Origin: CAZVYN01 sp964631125
GTDB lineage: Bacteria; Eisenbacteria; RBG-16-71-46; CAIMUX01
Assembly: GCA_964631125.1 (NCBI GenBank)
Contig: CAZVYN010000064.1
Location: 1-24,844 of the forward strand
Direction: 5' to 3'
Length of the DNA: 24,844 bases
Part shown: piece by piece, positions 13,971-21,500 of the stretch
Position numbering within the stretch: position 1 is the stretch's first letter
Layout of the letters: each line of letters starts with the position of its first letter
Made by a program: the position numbers and the translations under genes
The notes under the pieces: generated by a model
The model's input: only the letters and a program-made list of their open reading frames with translations
What the model was told of the DNA's origin: nothing
The model's database searches: none

Positions 13971-14959
13971 ACGAAAAATCCCCCGATTTCGCCTACTTGG
14001 TCGGTCGCGGTCTCGGTCGCGGCGGATGCGCCCGCTGCGCGCGCCGTGCCGTCGCCGCGTCCTGGACGCAGCGGCGCCACCTCTGGTAACTCGGCCGACG
14101 CTCGCTCCGCGTGATAACTGCTGCGCACGAGCGGGCCGCTCTCCACATGTCGGAATCCGAGCGCGATCGCATCGTGGCGCAAGGCCTCGAACTCATCGGG
14201 ATGGACGAAACGCCGCACCGGCAGGTGCTCGCGCGTCGGCTGTAGATACTGCCCGAGCGTGAGCACGTCGACTCCCGCCGCGCGCAGATCGACGAGCGTC
14301 GCGCGCACTTCATCGAGCGGCTCACCCAGACCGAGCATGAGACTCGACTTCGTGACGAAACCTCGACTCGCGGAATACTCCAGTACGCGCAGGCTCCGGT
14401 CGTACCGCGCCTGCGGACGCACCAGTGCATGCAGACTCGGCACGGTCTCCACGTTGTGCGCGAAGATGTCGGGCCGCGCCGCCAAGACGATGTCCACGAC
14501 GTCGAGCTCCCCTTTGAAATCGGGAGTCAGCACTTCGACGCGAGTGCCCGGACAGCGCACGCGCACCGCATCGATCGTCGCCGCCCAGACGCTCGCCCCG
14601 CCGTCGGCCAGCTCATCGCGATTGACCGACGTGATGACGACGTGGACCAGGTCCATCCGCGCCACCGCTTCGGCCACCCGCGTCGGCTCCGCCAGATCGA
14701 GCTCCGTCGGACGCCCCGTCTTGACCGCACAGAAACCGCACGAGCGCGTGCAGACGTCGCCCAAGATCATGAAGGTGGCCGTCCCCGCCGACCAACACTC
14801 GCCGATGTTCGGACACCGCGCGCTCTCGCACACCGTGTGCAGATGGTTTCCCGCCACGATCGCCCGCGTCTGCGCGAACGTCCCGCTCTGCGGCAGACGC
14901 ACCTTCAGCCACTCGGGACGACGCAACGGCGCCTCGCGCTCGGGGATCCCGATGCTCAC
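13967..14959 (-). CDS. lipA: Lipoyl synthase (radical SAM)
   Basis: About 330 residues. LipA inserts two sulfur atoms into the octanoyl group carried on lipoyl-domain lysines. The auxiliary cluster motif Cys44-x4-Cys49-x5-Cys55 is in CESARCPNIGEC. The radical SAM motif Cys70-x3-Cys74-x2-Cys77 is in CTRSCGFC. The family C-terminal Ser lies in GPLVRSSYHA. The TIM-barrel core is complete (HVVITSVNRDEL, VEVLTPDFKG, HNVETVPSL). The GTG at 14959 gives the family's usual N-terminus, but no good ribosome site precedes it. A TTG at 15055 would add about 32 non-conserved residues and sits inside a palindrome, so I do not prefer it. It lies downstream of the E2 gene, which it helps to lipoylate. Confidence 0.95.
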   Translation of the reverse strand: MSIGIPEREAPLRRPEWLKVRLPQSGTFAQTRAIVAGNHLHTVCESARCPNIGECWSAGTATFMILGDVCTRSCGFCAVKTGRPTELDLAEPTRVAEAVARMDLVHVVITSVNRDELADGGASVWAATIDAVRVRCPGTRVEVLTPDFKGELDVVDIVLAARPDIFAHNVETVPSLHALVRPQARYDRSLRVLEYSASRGFVTKSSLMLGLGEPLDEVRATLVDLRAAGVDVLTLGQYLQPTREHLPVRRFVHPDEFEALRHDAIALGFRHVESGPLVRSSYHAERASAELPEVAPLRPGRGDGTARAAGASAATETATDQVGEIGGFFV

Positions 14960-15024
14960 GGGGTGATCCGGGCGAAACGGGCGAACTGTGCGATCTCGAG
15001 TTCCAAGGGCGGCTCCATCCGACT

Positions 15025-15076
15025 TTGTGAAAAATGGTGCAACTATTGCCGGCAACAGTTGCGCTTGATTTCACAA
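15025..15076 (-). terminator. Dyad between E2 and lipA, probable terminator of the dehydrogenase operon
   Basis: A nested dyad is centred at 15050/15051. TTGTGAAA (15025-15032) mirrors TTTCACAA (15069-15076), and GCAACTATTGCC (15039-15050) mirrors GGCAACAGTTGC (15051-15062) with one mismatch. In the minus-strand transcript the core makes a 10-bp stem with a CCGG loop, followed a few bases later by five U (15030-15034). It is 92-124 bases after the E2 stop. The symmetry is also compatible with an operator controlling lipA. Confidence 0.55.
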
Positions 15077-15153
15077 GCCGATCGCTGAACGACTCAGACT
15101 CCACCTGCGAGACAACGCCGCGTTCGCGCCGACGCGCTCGCCTCGACGCGGCG

Positions 15154-16764
15154 CTAGAAGCTCCCGACCAGTTCTCCGCTCTCCAGGTACTGCCGCACCC
15201 GCTGGATGAAGAGCCCGCCCAGCGCGCCGTCGACGATGCGGTGATCGTAGGAGAGGCTCAGGTACATGATGTCGCGGATCGCGATCATGTCCTCGACCAC
15301 CCACGGCCGCTTCACGATCGCGCCGACGCCCAGGATGCCGACCTGCGGCTGGCTGATGATCGGGATCCCGAAGAGATTCCCGAACGAACCCATGTTCGTC
15401 AGCGTGAATGTCCCGCCCGAGACGTCATCCGGCTTGAGCTGCTTCGAGCGCGCACGGGTCGCCAGGTCGTTCAACGAGCGCGCGAGCCCGAGGAAGTTCT
15501 TGTCCTCGGCATGCTTGATCACCGGGACGATCAGCCCGCTCTCCAGCGCCACGGCCACGCCGAAGTGGATGTAGCGCTTGACCAGCACGTTCGTCCCATC
15601 GATCGACGAGTTCATCATCGGGTAATCCAGCAGCGCCTGCACCGCCGCCTGGATGATGTAGGCGGTATAACTCAGGCTGAAGCCGTATTTCGACTGGAAC
15701 TCGCCCTTCCACGCCTCTCGGTGCCGCACGATCCGCGTCATGTCCACTTCGGTCACCGAAGCAACGTGGGGCGAAGTCGCCTTCGAGCGCACCATGTGCT
15801 CGGCGATCTTCTGCCGCATGTTGTCCATCGGCACGACATCGATCCGCCCATCCCCCGTCTGCTTCGACTCCGACGGCGTGAACTTCGGATAGACATCGAA
15901 CCCGAGCGGCGCCGGCTTCTTCGACGCTCCGGACATTTGTCCTGCGCCCGTCGCCGCGACGGGCGCGGCGGGCGCGGCCGTCGGGGCCGTAGCCATCGGC
16001 ATCGGCATCGGCATCGGCATCGGCATCGGCATCGGAGCTTGCGCCGCGGCCGGCATCGCCATCGGCGTCCCATCCGGACCTCCGACCACCGCAACCGTGA
16101 ATCCCTTGCGCGCGCTCAAGTGTCCGAGCAGGTCATCGCGCGTCACTCGACCCTCGCGGCCGCTGCCGGCGATCGCCGCCAACTCTTCCACCCCGATCCC
16201 CTCACTCCGCGCGATCGAGCGCACCAACGGCGAGAAGAACTTGCCGTTGTGCTCGCGTGGAATAGCCGCGCCCTGTAACGGCGCGCCGCTCTGCGGCGCG
16301 GTCGTCATCGACTGCCCCACAGGCTGCGCCTGAGGTTGGGGAGCGGGCGGCGTCATCGTGGCGGCGGGAGTCGACACAGGCATCGCGGCCGCGTACGGCG
16401 CTGCTTCTGTCTTGGCCGGCGCGGCCGGCGTTGGGGCCGTCGCGGCGGGAGCAGCAGCCGGCGCAGGAGCGGGCGCACCAGCCGGAGCCTGAGCCGGAGC
16501 AGCAGGAGCGTCCGCTCCTGCTGCTACATCGGTCTCCAATACCGCAATCACCTGCCCGACCGGCACCGTCTCGCCTTCCTTCGCACGCACCTCCACGAGA
16601 CGTCCCGCGGCGGGCGACGGAATCTCCGAATCGACCTTGTCGGTCGAGATCTCGAGGATGTTCTCGTCCTTCTTCACGAGGTCGCCGACCTTCTTGACCC
16701 ACTTGAGGACGGTCCCCTCGGCGATCGACTCGCCCATCTGGGGCATGACCATTTCGACTTTCAT
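15154..16764 (-). CDS. 2-oxoacid dehydrogenase E2, dihydrolipoamide acyltransferase
   Basis: A 536-residue E2. It has an N-terminal lipoyl domain (1 to about 78, lipoyl-lysine Lys43 in STDKVDSE), an Ala/Pro linker, and a peripheral-subunit (E1/E3) binding domain (about 176-218, FFSPLVRSIARSEGI and GSGREGRVTRDDL). A second linker with (Pro-Met)x7 leads to the catalytic acyltransferase domain (about 305-536) with His508 and Asp512 in DHRIVDG. It transfers the acyl group from lipoamide to CoA and forms the complex core. There is only one lipoyl domain. The ATG at 16764 has GAGGAG just upstream, 31 bp after the E1 stop. Whether the complex uses pyruvate or branched-chain 2-oxoacids cannot be decided from the sequence. 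Confidence 0.93.
   Translation of the reverse strand: MKVEMVMPQMGESIAEGTVLKWVKKVGDLVKKDENILEISTDKVDSEIPSPAAGRLVEVRAKEGETVPVGQVIAVLETDVAAGADAPAAPAQAPAGAPAPAPAAAPAATAPTPAAPAKTEAAPYAAAMPVSTPAATMTPPAPQPQAQPVGQSMTTAPQSGAPLQGAAIPREHNGKFFSPLVRSIARSEGIGVEELAAIAGSGREGRVTRDDLLGHLSARKGFTVAVVGGPDGTPMAMPAAAQAPMPMPMPMPMPMPMATAPTAAPAAPVAATGAGQMSGASKKPAPLGFDVYPKFTPSESKQTGDGRIDVVPMDNMRQKIAEHMVRSKATSPHVASVTEVDMTRIVRHREAWKGEFQSKYGFSLSYTAYIIQAAVQALLDYPMMNSSIDGTNVLVKRYIHFGVAVALESGLIVPVIKHAEDKNFLGLARSLNDLATRARSKQLKPDDVSGGTFTLTNMGSFGNLFGIPIISQPQVGILGVGAIVKRPWVVEDMIAIRDIMYLSLSYDHRIVDGALGGLFIQRVRQYLESGELVGSF
15994..16035. repeat. Hexanucleotide repeat, 7 units, encoding (Pro-Met)7 in the E2 linker
   Basis: There are seven perfect copies of CATCGG on the plus strand. 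On the coding strand this gives CCGATG, encoding Pro-Met. The tract occupies residues 244-257 of E2, in the linker between the subunit-binding and catalytic domains. Unit gain or loss preserves the frame and would only change linker length. Confidence 0.95.
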
Positions 16765-16795
16765 GTTCTCCTCTTCTCTCTGCTTCTCGCTGCCG

Positions 16796-19054
16796 CTAGT
16801 ACGCGAGCAGTTCTTCGAGCGCGCGCAAGACGTCCGAGTCTTGCGGCAGGATCTTGGCCTCGAGGTGCCAGTTGTACGGAATCGGGGACGGCGCGCCGCC
16901 GACGCGGCGGATCGGCGCGTCGAGCGCGTCGAAGGCGGCGTCGGCCACCTGGGCGGCCACTTCGGCGCCGAAGCCGGTGAAGACGACATCTTCGTGCGCG
17001 ATCAGCAAACGGCCGGTCTTGCGCACGCTCTTCACCACGGTGTCCATGTCCAACGGCATCATCGTGCGCAGGTCGATCACCTCGACCGACACTCCGCGGT
17101 CCTCCATCTTGGCCGCCGCGTCGAGCGACTTCTTCACCAAGGCGCCGTAGGTGACGATGGTAGCGTCTTCCCCCTCTCGCGCCACCCGCGCGACCCCCCA
17201 GGGAAGCAGATACTCCGCGTCCGGCTCCGGCGACGAAGCGTAGGCCTGCCGGTACAAGCCCTTCTGCTCCAAGAATAGATACGGATCCTTCCCGCGGATC
17301 GCGCTCTTCAGGAGCCCCTTCGCATCCGCCGCATTCGACGGATACGCCACATAGAGTCCCGGGAAGTGCGCGAACGTCGCCTCGATGTTCTGCGAGTGAT
17401 AGAGCGCCCCGTGGATATATCCGCCGACGGGGATGCGCAGCACAACGGGACACGACCAGTTCCCCGCCGAGCGGTAGCGCATGGTGGCGAGCTCGTTGCG
17501 AATCTGCATCATCGCGGTCCAGACGTAGTCGCCGAACTGGATCTCGACCACCGGCTTCCAGCCCTGCACCGCGAGCCCGATCGCCGTCCCCGCGATGGAC
17601 GACTCGGCCAGCGGAGAATTGAACACGCGCTTCGTCCCGAACCGTGTCGAGAGTCCGGTGGTCGCGGTGAAGACGCCGCCCTTGCCGTCTTCGATGTCCT
17701 CGCCGTAGACGAGGACCCGCGGGTCGCGCTCCATCTCTTCTTGCATCGCATGGTTGATCGCATCGACCAACACGACCGTGTTGCCCGTCGAGGTGGGCGT
17801 CGTCCGTGCACCGGCCGGCGGCTCGTAGCTCGCGGTCGAATAGACATGCTTCAACGCATCGGCCGGATCCGGGAACGCGCTCGCCTCGGCTACGTCCGCC
17901 GCGGCGTCGATCTCGTCCAACACCTCTTGACGGAGCGCATCGAGTTCGGCGGTCGTCTTCAACTTGCGGCGGATCAGCTCCGCTTCGAGCAGCGCGATCG
18001 GATCGCGCTTCTTGTCCGCCTCGAGTTCCTTGGCGTCGCGGTATTTCGCCTGATTGTCCGACGACGAGTGCGGCAACAACCGTACGACGTCCGCCACGAG
18101 GACCGACGGCCCGTCGCCGCGCCGAGCACGCGCCACCGCGTCCTGCGCGACGGCCACCGACTCGATGAGGTCACAACCGTCGTAGCGCGCGCGGTGCAGG
18201 CCGGCGTACCCCGCCACCATGTCGTAGACCGACCCGCCCGCCGTCTGCTGACGGATCGGCACCGAGATCGCGTACTTGTTGTCCTCGACCAGGAAAATCA
18301 CCGGCAGCTTCTCGCGCGCAGCCCAGTTGATCGCCTCGTGGAAGTCGCCCTGGCTCGTCGTGCCTTCGCCCGAGGAGACGAACACCACCTCGTCGAGACC
18401 ATCTTTCTGGATCCCGAGCGCGGTGCCGACCGCCTGCAGGTACTGCGTGCCGGTGGGGCTGGACTGCGAGACGATGCGCAGCCCCTTGTGCCCGTAGTGC
18501 GCCGGCATCTGGCGTCCGCCGGAATTCGGATCGGCCTCTTTCGAGAGGAAACAGAGCAAGACTTCGAGCGGCGTCATGCCGGTCTGCACGCAGTAGGCCA
18601 GCCCGCGGTAATATGGATAACCCCAGTCGACGCCCGGCTTCATCGCGTAGGCGAGACCGATCTGCGCCGCTTCGTGTCCGGACGCGCCGATGTGGAAGAA
18701 GCTCTTCCCCTGCTTCAAGAGGATCATCATCTTCTCGTCCAGTCGCCGCGTGACCAGCATCGTCCGGTGCATCTGCAGCAAATCCGCGGTCGGAATCGCC
18801 TTCACCTTCGGCGCACTCGCCGCGCCCGCCTTGCCGTTGGACGCTCCGGACGATCGCGTCTCCATCTCCGGCGCACTGCCGCGGCGCACGGTCCCCTTCG
18901 GCAAGACGCCGTCGGGCGCCGAAGCCTTGGGCAGGATCCCGTCCGAGAGTGTCGCTCCGGATCCCGTCTTGCCAGCGGTCGGCTTGCGCTCAGGGTTCTT
19001 CGCCGCGTTCTTCGCCGCCGACCTCTTCGACTTCGTCTTGCTCGATCCCGCCAT
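16796..19054 (-). CDS. Fused 2-oxoacid dehydrogenase E1 alpha/beta
   Basis: A 752-residue single-chain E1. Residues 1 to about 85 are a Lys/Ala/Pro/Ser-rich, probably disordered extension. About residues 88-410 are the E1 alpha (thiamine-diphosphate) domain, with FFHIGASGHEAAQIGLA, the cofactor motif GEGTTSQGDFHEAI ending in EDNKYA, and the phosphorylation-loop-like LLPHSSSDNQAKYR. About residues 420-752 are E1 beta, with VYGEDIEDGKGG, RVFNSPLAESSIAGTAIG, GGYIHGALYHSQ and HEDVVFTGFGAEVAAQ. It decarboxylates the 2-oxoacid and reductively acylates the E2 lipoyl group. The ATG at 19054 has a GGAG site, 11 bp after the lipB stop. Substrate could be pyruvate or branched-chain 2-oxoacids; motifs look closer to the alpha2beta2 branched-chain/pyruvate type than to AceE. 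Confidence 0.92.
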   Translation of the reverse strand: MAGSSKTKSKRSAAKNAAKNPERKPTAGKTGSGATLSDGILPKASAPDGVLPKGTVRRGSAPEMETRSSGASNGKAGAASAPKVKAIPTADLLQMHRTMLVTRRLDEKMMILLKQGKSFFHIGASGHEAAQIGLAYAMKPGVDWGYPYYRGLAYCVQTGMTPLEVLLCFLSKEADPNSGGRQMPAHYGHKGLRIVSQSSPTGTQYLQAVGTALGIQKDGLDEVVFVSSGEGTTSQGDFHEAINWAAREKLPVIFLVEDNKYAISVPIRQQTAGGSVYDMVAGYAGLHRARYDGCDLIESVAVAQDAVARARRGDGPSVLVADVVRLLPHSSSDNQAKYRDAKELEADKKRDPIALLEAELIRRKLKTTAELDALRQEVLDEIDAAADVAEASAFPDPADALKHVYSTASYEPPAGARTTPTSTGNTVVLVDAINHAMQEEMERDPRVLVYGEDIEDGKGGVFTATTGLSTRFGTKRVFNSPLAESSIAGTAIGLAVQGWKPVVEIQFGDYVWTAMMQIRNELATMRYRSAGNWSCPVVLRIPVGGYIHGALYHSQNIEATFAHFPGLYVAYPSNAADAKGLLKSAIRGKDPYLFLEQKGLYRQAYASSPEPDAEYLLPWGVARVAREGEDATIVTYGALVKKSLDAAAKMEDRGVSVEVIDLRTMMPLDMDTVVKSVRKTGRLLIAHEDVVFTGFGAEVAAQVADAAFDALDAPIRRVGGAPSPIPYNWHLEAKILPQDSDVLRALEELLAY

Positions 19055-19065
19055 GTCAACTCCGC

Positions 19066-19827
19066 TCAAGCGACGCGAGCGTGATCCCGCTCGCGGACGC
19101 GCAACTGGAGATCCTCCGGCGTGAGCCAGAGTGCCTCGCGTGGAAAAATGCGGGTCGTCTGCTCGACGAGCGCCGCCTCTACTTCGGTCCGACTCGGCGC
19201 CGCGTTCGGTTCGATCAACCGCGACAGCGAGGTCACTCCGCGTCCATGCAGCCCGCACGGCACGATCCCATCGAAGGCCGCGAGATCATTGGAGAGATTG
19301 AGCGCGAAGCCGTGTGTGCTGACCCAATGACTCAGGTGCAGTCCGATCGCCGCGACCTTCGACAGCGCGCCGCTCTCGTCCTCCGCCCACACTCCCGTCG
19401 CCCCCGCCGATCTCTGCCCAGTGACGCCGAACTCCGCCACCGTCCGGATCAGCGTCTCCTCGATCTCGCGCAAGTAGCGATGGACGTCGGGATAGAGCTG
19501 CTTCAAATCGAAGATCCAGTACCCGACGAGTTGGCCGGGGCCGTGGAAGGTGACATCGCCGCCGCGATCGACCGAGACAACATCGACTCCGCGCTCGAGG
19601 TAGGTCTCGTCACTGAAGAGAAGGTGCTCGCGACGGGAGTTGCGGCCGAGCGTGATGACGGGCGTGTGCTCCAGCAGCAACAAGACGTCGGGGATCTCGC
19701 CGGCGTGGCGCGCGGACCAGAGCTCGCGCTGGAGGTCCCAGAGGGGGCGATACGGTTGGGGCGCGTCGAAATGGACGACCCACAACGGCCGATTGGCGGA
19801 GACGTTCGAGTTTCGCTCGAACGTCAT
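19066..19827 (-). CDS. lipB: Lipoyl(octanoyl) transferase
   Basis: A 253-residue cytosolic enzyme that transfers octanoate from octanoyl-ACP to lipoyl-domain lysines, the step before LipA. Family motifs are complete: GEIPDVLLLLEHTPVITLGR, RGGDVTFHGPGQLVGYWIFDL, then GATGVWAED, SKVAAIGLHLSHWVSTHGFALN with catalytic Lys157, and GIVPCGLHGRGVTSL with catalytic Cys191. The ATG at 19827 shares ATGA with the lpdA stop (19824-19827), so translation is probably coupled. A perfect 10-bp hairpin starts at the second half of the start codon. The enzyme sits inside the dehydrogenase operon that encodes its E2 substrate. Confidence 0.96.
   Translation of the reverse strand: MTFERNSNVSANRPLWVVHFDAPQPYRPLWDLQRELWSARHAGEIPDVLLLLEHTPVITLGRNSRREHLLFSDETYLERGVDVVSVDRGGDVTFHGPGQLVGYWIFDLKQLYPDVHRYLREIEETLIRTVAEFGVTGQRSAGATGVWAEDESGALSKVAAIGLHLSHWVSTHGFALNLSNDLAAFDGIVPCGLHGRGVTSLSRLIEPNAAPSRTEVEAALVEQTTRIFPREALWLTPEDLQLRVRERDHARVA
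19801..19825 (-). promoter_or_regulatory. Perfect 10-bp hairpin over the lipB start codon
   Basis: GACGTTCGAG (19801-19810) is the exact reverse complement of CTCGAACGTC (19816-19825), separated by 5 bases. In the lpdA-lipB mRNA the stem begins at the G of the lipB ATG and covers codons 2 to 9. It could limit or couple lipB translation, or be a DNA operator. Function is inferred from position. Confidence 0.55.
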
Positions 19828-21227
19828 AGAGCAGTCGTCTCTCCGTACGCCTGCCCGGCCGCCTCCATGAAAGCCTCGGCCAGCGTCGGGTGCGCGTGCA
19901 CGGTGTCCAAGATCTCGTGATAGGTCGTCTCGAGCCCCATCCCGAGTCCCGCTTCCGCGATCATCTCGGTCGCTTCCGACCCGATGATGTGCGCGCCGAC
20001 CAAGCCGCCGTACTTCGCATCGAAGAGGAGCTTCACGAACCCATCGGTCTCGTTGATCGCGAGACTCTTGCCGCTGGCTCGGAACGGGAAGCGCCCGATC
20101 TTGAGCTCGATCCCCTTCTCCAACGCGGCGCGCTCGGTCAGTCCGATCGAGGCGACCTGCGGCTGACAGTAAGTACAGCCCGGGATCTTGCCGTAGTCGA
20201 TGAACGGGTGTTCCTTCCCCGCCATCCAGGTGACCGCCGCGATCCCTTCATGCGAGGCGACATGCGCCAAGAGCGGCGGACCAATGACATCGCCGATGGC
20301 GAACACACCCGGCACATTCGTCTGATATTTCTGGTCGACCGTGATGTAGCTCTTCTCGGTCTTCACACCGAGCGCCTCGAGCCCGAGGTTCTCGATGTTC
20401 CCCTGGACGCCGATCGCGACCAGCACCTTCTCCGCCTCGATCTCCTGCGCGCCGGTCGGCGTCACCAGCTTGGCCGAGATGCCGCTCTTCGTCTTCTTCA
20501 GTCCTTCGACCTTCGTGCCGGTGTGCACGGCGATGCCGCGCTTCTTGAAGACCCGCTCCAACTCGACCGACACCTCGGTGTCCTCGATTGGCAGGATGTT
20601 CGGCATCATCTCGACCAGCGTCACCTTCGTGCCGAACACTTGGTACATGTAGGCGAACTCGACGCCAATCGCGCCCGCGCCGACGATGAGCATCGACTTC
20701 GGGATCTCCGGCAAGATCATCGCCTCGCGCGAAGTGAGGATCGTCTTGCGATCGAACTCGACTCCCGGCAGCGCCCGCGGCCGTCCGCCAGTGGCGAGGA
20801 TGATCTTGCTCGCCTGCACCGTCCGCTTCTTGCCGTCCGGCTCGGTCACATCGATCGCGCCCGCACTCGCCAGCGTCCCGCGTCCAGGAATCACCGTCGC
20901 GCCGTACTTCTTCAAGAGGAACCCGACGCCCTTGCTCAGGCGTCCCGACACGTCCCGGCTCCGCTTGACGATCTGCGGGAAGTCGATCGCAACGTCGCCG
21001 AGCTTCAGCCCCCAAGCCTCCGCGTGCTGCACATGTGAGAGAATCTCGGCGTTCTTCAGCAACGCCTTCGTCGGAATGCAGCCCCAGTTCAGGCAGATCC
21101 CGCCCAGTTCCGCCCCTTCGATCACGACGGTCTTCAGCCCGAGTTGCCCCGCACGGATCGCGGCGACATACCCTCCCGGACCGCCTCCCACGACTGCCAA
21201 GTCGTAGCGCTCTCCCCCGTTCGTCAT
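19824..21227 (-). CDS. lpdA: Dihydrolipoyl dehydrogenase (E3)
   Basis: A 467-residue flavoprotein of standard length. It reoxidises dihydrolipoamide on E2 using FAD, a redox-active disulfide and NAD+. Features in order are the FAD-binding GGGPGGY (14-20), the disulfide Cys45/Cys50 in GGICLNWGCIPTK, the NAD-binding GAGAIGVEFA, the FAD-contact GDVIGPPLLAHVASHEG, and the C-terminal His-Glu active-site pair in VHAHPTLAEA. The ATG at 21227 has only a weak AGG nearby. A GGAGGAGG lies about 16 bases upstream beyond a small GGGACGTCCC palindrome. It is the first gene of the operon lpdA-lipB-E1-E2. Confidence 0.97.
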   Translation of the reverse strand: MTNGGERYDLAVVGGGPGGYVAAIRAGQLGLKTVVIEGAELGGICLNWGCIPTKALLKNAEILSHVQHAEAWGLKLGDVAIDFPQIVKRSRDVSGRLSKGVGFLLKKYGATVIPGRGTLASAGAIDVTEPDGKKRTVQASKIILATGGRPRALPGVEFDRKTILTSREAMILPEIPKSMLIVGAGAIGVEFAYMYQVFGTKVTLVEMMPNILPIEDTEVSVELERVFKKRGIAVHTGTKVEGLKKTKSGISAKLVTPTGAQEIEAEKVLVAIGVQGNIENLGLEALGVKTEKSYITVDQKYQTNVPGVFAIGDVIGPPLLAHVASHEGIAAVTWMAGKEHPFIDYGKIPGCTYCQPQVASIGLTERAALEKGIELKIGRFPFRASGKSLAINETDGFVKLLFDAKYGGLVGAHIIGSEATEMIAEAGLGMGLETTYHEILDTVHAHPTLAEAFMEAAGQAYGETTAL

Positions 21228-21325
21228 GCCTGGGACGTCCCTCCTCCAGCCTCTCCAACCCCTGCGCCAACCGCGGATTCACAGCGCATCAGGCCATCCC
21301 GAGCAGCCTCGCGCGCGGAGGGTGG

Positions 21326-21354
21326 AAGCTATCACAGGGGTGGAAGGGAGCCAA
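21326..21354 (-). promoter_or_regulatory. Weak candidate promoter of the lpdA-lipB-E1-E2 operon
   Basis: On the minus strand TTGGCT (21349-21354) is separated by 17 bases from TAGCTT (21326-21331), about 100 bases upstream of the lpdA ATG. Matches to consensus are four and three of six. It is listed because the spacing is right and no better pair is visible in the 273-bp intergenic region. Confidence 0.3.
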
Positions 21355-21428
21355 GGCGGGGCAAGGCCCCTCGACTGAGCCCGCCCCCCCGAGTTCACAC
21401 CCGACCGAGCGAACATCGCCCCACAACT

Positions 21429-21458
21429 CGGGCCCCCTACTTCACAGTAGGAGGCCCG
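21429..21458 (-). terminator. Hairpin downstream of the FG-GAP gene pair
   Basis: In the minus-strand transcript CGGGCCTCCTAC pairs with GTAGGGGGCCCG over 12 positions, one of them a G-U wobble, around a 6-base loop. It starts about 43 bases after the stop of the 21501-23033 gene. The plus-strand reading has an A-C mismatch at the wobble position, so the structure favours the minus strand. No U-run follows. Confidence 0.55.
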
Positions 21459-21500
21459 GATCTTCGCCCAACGGTCCGCGAGACTCTGAACGTCAGGCCA

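Noticed and set aside
14960..15055. N-terminal extension of LipA from a TTG at 15055
   Set aside because: The added residues are not LipA-like, and the start lies inside the dyad and terminator-like element.
16765..16989. N-terminal extension of E2 upstream of 16764
   Set aside because: The extension is a shadow of the E1 C-terminus. The lipoyl domain begins exactly at the ATG with a GAGGAG site.
19055..19258. N-terminal extension of E1 upstream of 19054
   Set aside because: It overlaps the conserved C-terminal part of lipB and has no ribosome site. The ATG at 19054 has GGAG in place.
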